In this document: positions 13,467 through 25,929 of the stretch, one piece after another
Numbering within the stretch: the first letter of the stretch is position 1
How the letters are laid out: every line of letters begins with the position of its first letter
Assembly: GCA_015657535.1 (NCBI GenBank)
Contig: JADHZB010001616.1
Location: 184,869-248,868 of the forward strand
From: Nephromyces sp. MM_2019
Lineage: Eukaryota; Apicomplexa; Aconoidasida; Nephromycida
Direction of reading: 5' to 3'
DNA: 64,000 nucleotides
The notes under the pieces: model-generated
What the model saw: the letters and a program-made list of their open reading frames with translations, nothing else
What the model was told of the DNA's origin: nothing
Database searches by the model: none
Position numbers and translations under genes: made by a program

Positions 13467-15873
13467 GAATCTGTTAACTTCTCAAGGGCTATTTTTAAAT
13501 ACTAGACCTGTTCGTCATGGCCGTATCGACTGCCAATTACCCCGAAAAAGAAGGGAGTACACCACTATAATCAGGTAATCAAGAAATCCATATCTTCAGA
13601 GCGAATAGCTAGGCGATATAGAAGCTAACAAAAGACCGAAGGTAATGATTGCACGGCATACTTTATTGAGGCCTAAATTTGAGGAAAGCAGCCAAGGAAT
13701 ACCATGCTATCTCCTTATTTACGCCTTCAAAAGTAGGTCTATGATTTCGCGGTGTCTGCAACCTACGCATGGTAGCATGGCATGCTACACAGGGCAGCTA
13801 TTGGTGCATCGACCAGCACGTATAGCATTACTCGAAAACGTTGCGTCTTCGATCGCTACTAATCACTACATTTATAGTAGTACCTCCTGTGCATTATGGA
13901 TCCAATCTGGGCTTCCTTTTGCTAATTAAAATAGTATCCCTTATCTAGTTTTCGATGTATCACAACACATGCATTACTTACGCACTCATACGACGCTTTG
14001 CTGCATTGAGGGTCTCGAAGCACCGCCTCACCGCCAACCTGCAGATTCACAAAATGAAGAGGTTACCTCACTGCTGCAACACCACCGTAGACAATGGCTG
14101 TTACGTGCTGCTGTTGCTAACCATATTTAAATTCCCTAGGCTACTAAGGTCTTTCATTATATTGAATGAACAGAGAAGTCTTGAAATACTATACGACTTC
14201 ACAAAGTACTTAATCTTAGATACTTAATAAACTTGCGCTCATTTGTCAAATCGCAAAGTGGCCGCTATTTAAGCAAGTAATTCTTGTGGCTCATCGTTGA
14301 AATCCCCTCATGCACAGTTCCTGTCGCAGTAGTTCATTTACTATCAAAGGGTTATGATTTGCTATTCCACCAGCATAAAAGCCAAGATTATGCTGATGCA
14401 TTCGAGGAGGCTCATATTTATCATATTTTTTCAGGCTAACCAATGATTTCGCATCATAGTTGCTTCAGAAAGATGTAGAGGTAGGTAGACTGCATGCACG
14501 TTTGCTACCTACCCGTCCATTTTACGTTGCGAGACATTAGCTCTAACGCCGGCCGTACATTTCTAGCCCACCCTTGGCCAACTTACGAGCATAAGAACTT
14601 CAAGGAAAAATCGAAACCTCCACTAAAGACGGCCATGTGTGCCAGAACCACCGCTTCATGGACAAGATTCAGAAGCTTCAACTTAATGGTGCTTTTCTCC
14701 TTGTACCTTAAGCTCACCTTTTACATGCAAGCACATATTCACTGGTATTAAAGCTCGCTAGATTACTCCCGAGTATATACATTCCAGCGAGGAATTCATA
14801 TAATTCATAACCCATCATTGAACTAAAAATACCCCTGTTACACAGTTTTCTCAGTAAATCCCCTCACAAGGCTTGCCATTCCAATATTTCTACCTAAAAG
14901 CTTTTTTGGCAAGCGTATTAGCAAACTGCTATGCACAAAGACACTTTGAGACCTACCATTCATTTCGAACGGTGCTACTACCACTTGCAAAGATGATGCG
15001 ATAAGTAAATACGCCTGTTACGTTCCGTAACTCTAGCAGTTTTCATGTCTATGTGCAGGACTACTTATTAAGCCGTAGTCTAGTGATTTCATCACAGCTG
15101 AGACCTCACTAGAAAATCTACTTATCAATATAGACTAAAAACGCCAAGGCTGCCACATGAAGTCCACAACAGCTCAATGCTTAATAGGAATTCATTCTGA
15201 AAGTTCACATGCATTTTTCACCGCTTATTCAGACAACAGGCATGTCCTGGCAAACTAGGGCCCGCACAATTTGATGGTCTTCAGGGCATACCATTATTTG
15301 AAAAAACTACAAGTGGATTCAATTTTAATGCTGGATAAAACAATAAATGCATGACGGGCAGTTTGGTAGCTACGGAATTCTTCATCTTTTCTTTCAAAAA
15401 AAGGTTTTTAAGCCATTCGTGTATTAACTATTTTTCCAAAAGAAAATCGCGCCCCTTATAGTCTGTGAGCTACTAGATTCAGCATGAAATAAAAATCCAC
15501 AATTCCTGAAAGGCATTCATAAATTAAAATAAGGGCATCCTTCCTTAAAACGCTCTTCTTTATCTGATGTACCCCAGTTTATAACTTTGTTGGCAACCTT
15601 TGGCAACGCAAAACTAGAGGAAAAATCGGCAGAACATACTTAGGTCTTTCTACAGCAGAAGAATCACTCCAATTTCAATTAGGTGGAGCGGGAAATTTCG
15701 TTCTTTTTGAAAATAACAAAATTATAAACAAGACCCAGTTACCAAGAACTTAGCGTCTCTTTTGTCATTTATTGGTCCTCATAGCTTGATAACAAAACAA
15801 TTAAAAGCGAATACATTTCAGAGTCTCGGTACACACAAAATAAACATCACTTCTGCATATTTTCAAAACATAC
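13467..15873. other. Intergenic region upstream of the oxygenase
   Basis: It holds the promoter side of the oxygenase gene and the probable 3' flank of the minus-strand membrane-protein gene to the right. The first 1.3 kb is less AT-rich and contains a palindromic TGCATGCA near 14491, a motif known to be bound by some ApiAP2 factors. Short open frames at 13645-14227 and 14494-14751 lack splice support or recognisable domains and are not called. A 15.6-kb minus-strand AG-to-GT segment of about 14 codons may be a further exon of the next gene. Confidence 0.4.
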
Positions 15874-18366
15874 GGTGAATCATGGATTTCAGCCACCAAT
15901 GAGTCCCAAAGGAAAGGGCTAAAAGAGTAGAAAGGGCATAGAAACAAAACAGAGCTGAGCAAGCATAATGCAAAACTCATGGCTAAACAATTTACTCTTT
16001 ATGGCGCATAAGGAAATTCATTACAAAAGTCTATTATAGTCATCAATAGGGATACATAGTACATCACAGGCATTTCTATACTGGAACTATGCAGTTAGTC
16101 ATTCAATTTCCAGGAAGTAACAAAAATTGACATTGCCAGCCAACAGTATTCGCATATATGTATTATGACGCAAACTTCAGAACCTTTTAGCGCACGCTCT
16201 ATCAGCTCTTAACCCACTTTTTATTCGCCTTTTTTGCCGTGAACTCTTAAATAGTCGTAAGTCACCAGAAGAAATAAAAGTGAATCAAAAATAAGAATAG
16301 AAGAGAGCTAGTAAAGTTGCGTCAAAGTAGCCTTAACTTCTACCAGCTCCCTATTAAGAATACTTGAGTACGAATAGAAATTGACTCTATTAGGTTAAGA
16401 GAAAATAGCAAAAGTACAAGTGATATCGCTCGGTATCCAATCGGCGCAAAACCCTGAGCTAACAACAAATTTGACAACAAAAAGAATACCGGGCTCAAGA
16501 AAATTGCAAACGCTTCAATACAAAATGTAAAAATCTGCACCTACATATAAACTAATGTCACGCATAAAAAAAAAACCAGCTCAAAGCTAAGCATAGGCGA
16601 TTCCTTTCTGTGGCCTTCAAAAAAATTCGCAGAGTTCTTTCATGCTAAAAAAGAATCCTACATCAGAGGAGGTTTCCACCGTTCAAGCAAGCACATTTTT
16701 TAGAATAATGAGCAACTAAGCAGCGCACAACTACCTATAAAACAGACATTTGCGGACATACATATTAGCCGCGAAAGAAGACTATAGCAGAAGAGTTTAA
16801 GAATATAGAAAAAAAAGTCAATCAAATTTTTAAAAAAATGGGTTTTTAAGTCATGCCTTCAGCACTAAACGAAATAGTAAATCTCAAATAGCATGATCCT
16901 ATCATTCGTAAGATAAAATTGCAAAGATAAAGATTTTAAGCCGAATTGGCGGATGGATACCGTTCAGGAAGATATAAGCGCATATCAAAAGCAAGTAAGC
17001 GCTTATTATGCTGTAATTTCTGGAGAATTATATCAGTTTCTTTAGACACTTTATAGTTGGCCTGCGGACAGAAAGCGGGCAGATCTCAACAATTAAAAAA
17101 CCTCCCGAAAACTCAGTGATTGAATAAATGATTTAATTCTAAGCATAATCTAGATACAAACTATCATAGAAAGTGTAAAATGCATTCAAAATCCACTAAT
17201 CAACTATTTCTAAAAATCTTCACTGACAGCGTATTAAATTCCATCACAGAACATATTAAACAGAAGCTTTGTCAATAAATAGCACTAATCTTTCTTCCAA
17301 ATAGAAGATTCAACTATCTACATGTCTATTTCAGCGAAAAATGGGCGCTAAAAAGCAAAAACTTTGTGCTTTAGCCTCCAGATGATCATAATTATGGAGC
17401 TTCTTCGTAAAAATTGCAGCCTACATGAAGCTGAAATGGCTTAAGGCTCCCAATAATCAATATCAATATGGGGTTTGATGAGCTTTTTAATTTTACTAGT
17501 TCACAAAAAGTTATAGGCTATCCATAAAAATTAGAGTGCAGGCATTATTGTATGCTAAGAATTCAATACACTAGAAATGTGTAATCAAACATGGAGCGTT
17601 ACAGTCAAAAGCAGATTTCAAGAAAACAAATTAACGGGAAAAATAAAAATTGCAATCGCATGAAAGAATAAAACACATCCAGGAAAAAAAATACACCACC
17701 TGCAAGAGGTATCCCAGTGGTACACCCGTTGCTCCAATACAGAAGACGTTCCAATAAAAAAAGTTCAAACGATCTGTATCCGCCATGAGGACCTGAAAAT
17801 TTTCAAAGTAAAATCGCATTAAACTTCTAATAAATGCATGATTAGAAGGACTTCAGCAGCTGTTAGCATAAAAACAGTAATGTATCCACAAGACCTTTAA
17901 AGAAAACAGGTAAAAAACCAGATCAACAAAAAATTACCATGGACTAGGCAGCATACAGCTTTATGAAGTATGTATTCAGAATCTAATCATTAGTAGCCCC
18001 AATAAATGCGTACCGACATAGCAGAAAGTTGGGTTTATAATCAGGTAAATCAGAGACCTTGGTAACTGGAGTATTGCACTCAAAGCAACGAAGAAAATAT
18101 TTCTTGGAAGAAGCTACAATTTTATTGCAATAACCTCTTAAAAAGACACATCACTCTGAATTCTTTACGCTCATGTGAAGAGTGAGACATTTTCAAGGTG
18201 AAAATATAACCTGCCAAGCCTTTACCCGTCTCAACAAGCTATGACCTCACCGAGTACACGCGTAGAAAGTTAGCCCATAACAAGTAATTACATTCGAGAG
18301 TGGCTAAAAAGACACTTGCTGCAGCACCTACGATAAAGCGACGGGAATAACCCTCAGCGTACGCGT
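15874..18366 (-). CDS. Unidentified multi-exon membrane protein (partial model)
   Basis: Several minus-strand segments look like exons of one polytopic protein. They are 18366-18251 (start uncertain; a hydrophobic helix with an acidic Cys-Asn motif), 18078-18058 (7 codons), 17792-17700 (31 codons, phase 0 both ends, aromatic FFYWN then a Gly-rich helix), 17061-16961 (33 codons, charged loop after a strong CTTTCTGTCCGCAG acceptor), 16540-16340 (65 codons, two or three membrane spans, open to a TAG) and 15918-15874 (14 codons, SFGTHWW motif). The 17792 and 17061 exons have the best borders. The phases between 16961 and 16540 do not match, so at least one exon is missing. The mix of spans and a basic cytosolic loop suggests a transporter, but I do not recognise the family. 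The A-rich plus strand across this region supports minus-strand transcription. Confidence 0.45.
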
Positions 18367-21300
18367 TAAAAAAAGCTCACATTTCCATAAACATACCACG
18401 GACATGCCCCTACATATTATATTTACTTGCGGTCTGTAGCAAAACGATCTTCATCCAACCGCTTATTGTATGAAATACACCAAAAGTGCCAAAGATTCTC
18501 CGGTACACAAAATGGCACTAGACAGACAACATATTGCAGGTTTCAAGTCAATCGCTCTACGTCCTTTAAAAATTTCACTATTTCTCACCCTTCGATCCAG
18601 CTGACTTTTACAAAATTGAGGCACTGGGATGAAGACCTTTAGAGCTCTAGTAGCCATTTCTACGTGAAAGAAGATTCAAATATATATAAAAGCCTTTGTG
18701 AAAATAGTAATAAGAAACCCAGATGCTGGAACGTAATCAAGCTCAAATGCTTGCCGGCAAAATTTTACAAGAACTGTCACGTATATCTTCAGCAGTCACG
18801 GGGCGGATAAGTGAGTCTGAAAGATGTGCATTAGTTGCTCCGAAGAATTTAAGCGAGAAAGTTGCCAAAGTTTAAGAATGTACCGGATACAAGTTTTGTT
18901 GTCACATTGTAATGTTTGCAACTGTGAGTTGAACTATGACTGGTCTCCATGCTTTTTGTGCCGCAATTCATATGACTTTGGGAGAGGCATCACCTCCATA
19001 TGCAGTGCAAGCGAATATTGCCTGGGAAACCCCATGACAACGTGGGCAACTGGATGCTGGACCGTAATCCTAGCGCCTATGCTGACTTCCGAATGCACCC
19101 GGTGAGCCCTGTTGTGGTTTACTGTTAAGAGGCTACTTTTTCCGTGCTTTTCTAATCATAAGCACCCATTTAGGCTTGCCATGTATGAAACACGGTAAGA
19201 TATTACTACGTTGTTCATGCTTTTCTAGTCGTACGTATCCATTTGTTGTCACGTTTCCTCTATTGTCATTTGTGGCCTTGGTCATGCTTAAGTTCACGTA
19301 AAGAATAGCTGTTCGCATATGAAGGCACAGTTTTGATCTCGCGGGTGGCTTCTCCGAAATACGCAGGGAAAAGTGTAGAAATTGGCCGTTTCCACGATAT
19401 TATATCAATTCAGAATGAAGCCTTTAACTTTTTGAAAAAGGGAGAATGCTCTTCAAAATTTAGTTCGTTTCGGTACAAATTTTATTTTTTGTATACCATT
19501 TTGAATATTAAGGGTATGACACGCGCACCAAGTGGTTCTGTGAAGTAACATGAGCGAGTCGTGGTGATATTGAATTCGAAGCGAGTAAAAAGTGCGTAGC
19601 CATATAATCTGGCAAAGTAAGAACCTAAAAAAAATCCAAATTTAATTACTGGAGCACTATTGGATACTGTATTCTTTTTTTATAGTGATATTATGGACTA
19701 GAGCTCTAGTATCGTACATGCTATATTTGCGTAAGACACTGTCTTCTTCATTGCTACCTTAAAAAGAGTTTAGTTAATTCCTTCATGTGCGGAGTGACTA
19801 TACCAATAAGGATATGTGCTCAAGTTCGCATCAGCTGCATAGCTTACGAAACATCTTTACACATATCTGAAAAATGCTGATCGGAATGTGAAATAGGGTA
19901 TCAGTGAAACGATATAGCTTAAGAGCATGTAAAACATTTCGGTACAAGGCATAAACCGATGAGCCTACCGAGGAAGCTACAACTACCCTCATTAACGTGG
20001 TAACAAACAGGAAGCTACAATTACCCTCATTAGCATAGCAACACACACATTTTGACGTGTGGGAATAATATCTTTCGAAAACATATGTAAAAACGTACCA
20101 TTATATTCCCCCAGAACGTGATCATCCTGTTGGCATCGTGTCCTGATCAAATTACAGGTAAGCTCATTAACTATTGCAAATATTACATTTAAGTGTCTGT
20201 CCGACCTTTAAAAAAAAACTCAGCGACCAGAGTAAACCTACCTTGGCTTTTGTGTACCTGGCTCACGTTTAGAGCACTACTCAGTCTGAGGAAATCTCCA
20301 TCATTAGCGCCAATCACTGTTGAATACGCTTCATATAATGCTGAACGCTGCGCAGACCGCACTTTATCCCTAGTAAAAACATTGAAGCTGGGTTTGCGAG
20401 GAGCGTAAAGACCCACAACCAGGATTAGTCGCTTCATATCGTTTTCAGCTATGAAGTAAATAAAACAATGTGAATCGTGTACGTGGACTACGGCGTATCC
20501 AGGGGTGTTGCTGTTTGTAAATGACTAGCAAAAAAATAAGCGGTTTCCCACTTTTTTCACCGTTTAAGAGCGGCAGCATAGAGTACTTGATGATATAATC
20601 CATTTTTAAGGTCATAAGCATCTTCCTTACCCACAATACACCTCTATGGGTCTGAATGAGGGTGGTACAATACTGATTTTTTTGAGGCCCTCCTTCATTA
20701 TGCGCAACCAACAATGTCACGCGTATTATTGACTTTTTCGGACCTCTTTTCCAATGAGCCGGACTGTGTTGAGAGCATAGGTAGATTAGCGAAATTAGCA
20801 GCCCAAGGCAGCTTTTCTGGTAGGTGACATGGTTTATTATGGGAAACTATCTTCGTGAAATGTATGATTGACAGCTACCGCATGAATAGCCGCCTGTCGG
20901 TAATACCAATATGTGCCACCAAAATGAAGTATCCACCTCGTGATTCAGTCCTTCTCTGTTTGTGTGAGCAAGCTTTTTTGACACGACTGCATCAATTTTT
21001 TAAAAAGAAATATTTACCCAAGAGATACTTGAAAATGAGCCACAAAGGCGCGTCGCTGAGCGTGGAACTTGCTTTTGCTTGTTATGACTATCCCAAAAAA
21101 TTCAGTTTTATCGAATGGTGCCGTGTCAGTCGCGTCTCGGGAGCCACAACTCGTGTTACTGTACTCTTTGATTACAAAGGTAGAATTTTTGACGGTAGTC
21201 ATTGAATTAGCCACAGCTCAATATGTTGTAATGAAGCTATTACCTGTTCGCCTTACAGAGGAGCAAGTTCGCTGCATGAAGAGGGGAAAAGACTTAGAGA

Positions 21301-21956
21301 ACTTCGTAACAATTAGTAAGGTAAAAGGCTACACGAAATTATTCTGTTGTTTCCGATAGTAGTTGAAGTTTTTAATTGAGTACAGTATGCGGATCACTCT
21401 AGTTTTTTTGTTTTCATGATGCGAAACGCTTGTCTTTTGTGATATGAGCATGATGTATCCTGAATCCCGACTATATGTTCAATTGCTGCACTTGCTGCTA
21501 ACGTTTTCCGCTACGTTTACCTCGCTGTGTGCCTTAGGGCTGGTTCATTCTTGTAAGTAAACTAGTTCAGCAAACAATTTTTTGAGTGAATCCCTGCCTA
21601 ATTGTGAGATCTGAAACGCTGCTATGTAATCCTGAGATAATGTTCGTGTATTTTTTTAAACCGTGTGTTACCGTAGCTTTTTATTTGTTATTTTTTCAAA
21701 AGCCTGAATGGTAGATACATAAACTTAAAGGAAATTCTCATTCTATGAAAAGTACGCTCCTTGAGTAACCCTAATACTTTCGAAGCTTGATAGTACCTTT
21801 CTGAATGATGTCATCTTTGCTGGTCATGCGAAAGCCAGGTCATGCCATCTTGTGCTGTCACCTGTCAGTGTGGAATTTAAACCACCCTAGTGACAGGTGC
21901 ATGATACTGCCGTCCTTGAAGGTTAAAGACTCTCATTCCCTATTCCACATCCCTCT
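18367..21956. other. Divergent intergenic region
   Basis: It lies between the 5' end of the minus-strand membrane gene and the plus-strand CHCH-like gene. Base composition is more balanced than in the introns. Open frames at 20855-21205, 21069-21359 and 18824-19105 are overlapping or short, have no domain and no splice context, and are not called as genes. The tandem duplication at 19972-20047 is the only repeat noted. No RNA gene is recognised. Confidence 0.4.
19972..20047. repeat. Imperfect 38-bp tandem duplication
   Basis: Two adjacent 38-base copies begin GGAAGCTACAAYTACCCTCA at 19972 and 20010, with several substitutions in the second half. They lie in the divergent intergenic region. 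Confidence 0.85.
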
Positions 21957-23883
21957 ATGGGCGGCTTTGCGCTCGCAAATTCGCTTTACGTCTTGAGCAA
22001 GGTGATTCTTACTGTTTATACACTATTGCTGGATTTTGTTGCATATATTTTTCATTGCATATATATTCACAAGGAAATTCACATCAAAAAATTTTTTGTG
22101 TTGTTGCAAGGAATGTTGCAAATATCAGAATAAAAGTCACATTGGAGGTGCCTCCCGTGAATTTGATATCCAGGTTAGTGAGGACGCGCTCCGTCTATCG
22201 ATTTGATTATACTGAGCGAGTCTAGATGGTGTACTTCTTTTATTTCATGTTATTTTTTATAGTGTTTTTAAAGACTTTATTATGTGCTCGGCTACTTGCT
22301 ATTTAGTGGAAGCGTCAATGTTTAGGTATAACCTGAAGTTTTTTTTTGTGTAAAAACATGATTGCTCAATCTTTTTTGGATTGTACATTAATGTCCATTT
22401 ATTAATTAATTAATTAATTGAGAGTGTGCAATTTGAAGACTTTTAACACTGCCCAAAAATTTTTCGTCAATAATATGAAAAGGGCAATGAAATAATTTTC
22501 GATCCACCCCTTTAGCCTGAAAATGCATATTTTTTCTGCTGCATATATTTTTGGGTCACATCTATGTTTTAGACTGCTCTCTTTTTCTCTGTATGCGTTC
22601 TCAATTTTTCACTGAAGATTAGCTAGTTTTCATAAGGTAGTGCCCAAATCTGGTATAACTGATAGTTCTTTTTTTGTCATTTAAGCATGTGGCCATTCTG
22701 CTTGATTGACCAGAAATTTCCGATTACTCTTATTTATTGGTATTTCGATGTTGCCTTTACACTTAAAGATATTTAATGCATACTAAAAGTAAAATATTTC
22801 CTGAATGTTCACAATTTATTGCTTGTTTTTATAGTTAGATTGAATTTGGAATTTTTTACACCATTTACTTTTTGCAGTGTTTGGCGGAAAAATTTTGTGA
22901 TACTCAGTTTATGGATCTAAAGAAATGTGTAATAGCTCAGTATCCTAATGCTAGGTATTGCCAAAACGAAGCCCGAAAATTTTGCAGGTATTTCCCCCTT
23001 GCATAGAACCAGATACTCTCAGTTACTAGCAATTTATAAAAATTTTCTTTCAATTTGATATTCGCTCAGCGGCACGATTAATGTATCTCTCCTCTAGTCA
23101 TCTCCTTAATAAGTTAATGATTTTAAAGCGAAGTCTGCTGGAAATTTACTATGTTTTTTTGCAAGCTAGAGAAGGCTTAAAAATATGAAATATCAATGTG
23201 CAGTTTTGTCGAGGATTATGCTTTATCTATAGAATATTAGCTTGTGCTTTTAGGATTGTGTTTTTTTTAACTTCTCCGTGAAATGTTAGTGGTTTCAATC
23301 TGTCCTTTATATGTTTGTTGTATTTCCTATGCTGCTAGCTCTCTCACGAAAAATAATTTGACTTGAAAAAACTCTATAAATTCTCTATTCAAACGATGGT
23401 TAATGTGGAGTTGCAAAATATTTACATGCTAAGAGTACGTACACTGCACTTGGAGCTCCGGTGGCTCTTGGAATAAGATAACTTTTTATCAGTTTTTTTT
23501 CCAGGATTATACTATTTTCCATTTTTTTATGCTCCTTCACTCTATGATTCCATTCGTGTTTTTTTTTCTAATCTTATTCTTGGAGTTTCATAAGGATGGA
23601 TGAAATTCTGTATATACATCGGCGTATCTTGGAAGACTTGTTAGGGCAAAAAATTTTCAAAAGCTATTTTTTGCTGTTTTTTTTTTTTTGTTAGCTCTAC
23701 CAGTTTTGATGTGCTGGACAATTCAATAAGTGGGAAAGCTATTTTTGACAATTTCTGTTAAAATATGTTCATACTATACCATGCAGATGCTGCAAGGATA
23801 CCTCTGTGGACTTCATTCTTTCGCTTTCCTCGTGTGATTCTGGGGAGCGCGCAATTAAGAAGCACTCAACTATGATAGAGTAA
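21957..23883 (+). CDS. Small CHCH-like cysteine-motif protein (four exons)
   Basis: Predicted 98-residue protein from exons 21957-22001, 22129-22173, 22878-22987 and 23787-23883. The first three joins are phase 0 and the last is phase 2, and all introns are GT/AG. Exon 3 has a typical TTTTTGCAG acceptor and encodes a cysteine pattern with C-x9-C (C37 to C47), a 10-residue loop, then C-x7-C (C58 to C66), followed by CC. This resembles the twin-CX9C fold of mitochondrial intermembrane-space proteins such as Cmc and Cox assembly factors, though the second spacing is 7, not 9. The two 45-nt exons are well below usual exon size and encode an uncharged start and a polar linker. An alternative last exon at about 23069 would end after nine codons. 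It is less coding-like than the one chosen. Mitochondrial import or redox function is inferred only. Confidence 0.6.
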
Positions 23884-24302
23884 AGACTATTCTTGCCTCA
23901 CGAACTAAGTATGCTAAATCTAAATAACTGTTACAAATTCGACATTTAAAGATATATGTCTGTTGCTGCCCAGAATATGTTCAAGTTTGCTATCGATGAG
24001 TTTTAAAATATTTTTTCTGGTTTTTGTTACCTCCTGCTTTCTATGTATCCGATGAATTTATCTTCACTAGTTTGAACATTTGATATTTATGGTATTAAGC
24101 AAAATTTTATTATAAAAGTCAAGAGAAGCATTAGCTTATTTGCAGCTGCTTCTAGCGAATGGAAATTTTTGTATGTATAGTGCTCAGCGAAAGATGCGAA
24201 TGTCATGCTATATCACCACGCTCTTGCAGTGAGCTGGAATATTTTTAAAAATATATCAGTGCTCTCCGCTATTATGTTGAAGTAAGAAACTTCAATCGCA
24301 CT

Positions 24303-25499
24303 ATGGGAAATGCAAAAAAAGACGAGAGTATAAGCGGCTCAAAGGCTGAAGCAGATAGCGCGCCGCCTAATGATGATTGGAAAATACTAGGGAGCCGATT
24401 TTCCGCACTGCAGCATAGCAGTGCAAGAAAGTTTGTATCAGGTGGAACCTTGCATAGTATAGCGCCCGTGAGAAATACTGTTTTCTCGTCTGGAAGGATT
24501 GCGCCATACCAGTTTGTGCCTCCAAGCCCTAGAACTAATGTAGTCGGTTCTATTCCCCGCGCTGCGCCTTATGCAATCATCAATTGTGAGTCTGTTATTA
24601 ATGAAAATAGTGGAGCTCATATTGGGCGTGGAACTTCCCAGAATAGTGTTAATGAAGCGCGTTCAAATTCCACCTTAAAGAGCTCAGATGCAACCACTTC
24701 AATACAATACAGTGATGCGCATGTATCAGATTGTATAGGCTCTGAATTCGTATCGCCAGAACCGCTAAATCGGGCGATTCAGTGCGCTCTTATTCCGTCG
24801 AAGCGCAGCTATAACACTCCTATTGGAGAATCATTGGAGATGCATAAGGATGATTTTTTTAGACGTAAGAAAGTTGCAAAGCCAAGCCTCGATTACGATA
24901 AATCTCTGAGTGTAGATAGTGACTTAAACGCGGTTAAGCTGCCTTCGCAAGATACTCAGTTAGCTCCAAGTAGTGCGTTTGCTGTCCCAGATCCACTAGA
25001 TCGTACGAAGGTTTCGAATCTTTGTACGGTGGTATCCAAAAATAGAATACAATTTGAGCATAAAAATGAAGGTTGTCCTGCTACTGAGCCTAATGCCGCA
25101 CAAGCAAGCTCCAAAGAAAAAGAAGGATATCCCCATGCTTGTATACAGGTCGAAAGAAATGGAGAGCTTTTGCAGGAGATTCCTCTTGATTCCCGAAAAA
25201 TAATGCGAGATGGCTACCTGGTATTTGGTAAGGATGCTGCTGCAGCTTCCTCATCCTATTGCCGCTTAGATCACCTGAGCTGCTCAAGATATCATGCCCG
25301 GATTTTTTTGAAGCCCAAATCGACTGGGGATGGCTCCAGTTCCTACCAATTTTTTCTAGAGGATTGCGGTAGCTCTAATGGAACTTTCTTAAACGGCGGA
25401 AAAATAGCTCCAAATAGGCCTAGTGAGCTGGACGATGGTGATGAAATACAATTTGGTTATTCGCAAAGGTTGTACACGTTTACTGAAGGTTCAAAATGA
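24303..25499 (+). CDS. FHA-domain protein
   Basis: A 398-residue open frame (or 447 residues if spliced to the exon at 25638). Residues 1-280 are Ser-rich and low in order, with no domain recognised. Residues of about 283-392 form a forkhead-associated domain, a phosphothreonine-binding module. Visible FHA hallmarks are CSRYHARI around 327-334, the GSSNGTFLNG loop around 356-365, and a DDGDEIQFG strand near the end. The layout (disordered N-terminus, one C-terminal FHA domain) and the QRLYTF ending recall SNIP1, NIPP1 and kanadaptin-type nuclear proteins, which act in RNA processing or signalling. Subfamily is not resolved. The ATG at 24303 is the first in frame after T-rich DNA. A possible donor at 25489 (GAAG followed by GTTCAA) is phase 1 and would replace the last three residues with a further exon. 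Confidence 0.85.
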   Translation: MGNAKKDESISGSKAEADSAPPNDDWKILGSRFSALQHSSARKFVSGGTLHSIAPVRNTVFSSGRIAPYQFVPPSPRTNVVGSIPRAAPYAIINCESVINENSGAHIGRGTSQNSVNEARSNSTLKSSDATTSIQYSDAHVSDCIGSEFVSPEPLNRAIQCALIPSKRSYNTPIGESLEMHKDDFFRRKKVAKPSLDYDKSLSVDSDLNAVKLPSQDTQLAPSSAFAVPDPLDRTKVSNLCTVVSKNRIQFEHKNEGCPATEPNAAQASSKEKEGYPHACIQVERNGELLQEIPLDSRKIMRDGYLVFGKDAAAASSSYCRLDHLSCSRYHARIFLKPKSTGDGSSSYQFFLEDCGSSNGTFLNGGKIAPNRPSELDDGDEIQFGYSQRLYTFTEGSK

Positions 25500-25637
25500 G
25501 AGAGCTTTGAGAAAATTTTTCACTTATGGCAGTCGACTGGATAATTTGTTTGCAAGGCTTTACTGCAATTTTTTAGTGAAGAAGGTGCCTGAAGGTTCGG
25601 GCTTCTACGAATATCAATATCCTCTTTTTTTATACAG

Positions 25638-25929
25638 CGAACAATAGCATCGTAGATCTTCATATTCGTAGAGCTTTTGATCGTTTCAACTTCAGCTTTT
25701 TACGCTTTACATGGACGTACGATGGAGCATCCATAAGTATCCAAAAAAAGTGGCGCGTTACAGCCCGTGAAGGGGATACATTTTATGTGAGCAATAGTGT
25801 TATCTTTTTGTTTGTTTTTAGCTTTTTGTAAATATTTCCAGTTTATCATTTCCTCTGATAATGAATAATGTGCAGTGAATCCGCTATCGTATCTAGCTTT
25901 TTCTTAATTTGACCTTTCAGGTAGTCTAA
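25638..25929 (+). CDS. Probable C-terminal exons of the FHA gene
   Basis: Exon 25638-25786 follows a TTTTTTTATACAG acceptor and ends at GTGAGC. It reads 49 residues in one frame with a Trp, aromatic and beta-strand-like composition. A second acceptor at 25920 (TTGACCTTTCAG) is followed by two Val codons and a TAA stop, in phase. The first exon needs one base from upstream, which the FHA frame supplies at 25488. The simplest reading is that it extends the FHA protein by about 52 residues. It could instead be a separate short gene whose first exon I missed. No family is recognised. Confidence 0.45.

Noticed and set aside
20855..21359. Two overlapping plus-strand frames of 116 and 96 codons
   Set aside because: No domain, no splice borders and mutual overlap. 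Codon content looks random.
23069..23096. Alternative last exon of the CHCH-like gene
   Set aside because: It has a good acceptor, but ends after nine non-coding-like codons. The 23787 exon is longer, in phase and more coding-like.
24438..25287. Minus-strand frames opposite the FHA gene
   Set aside because: They are shadows of the FHA coding frame.
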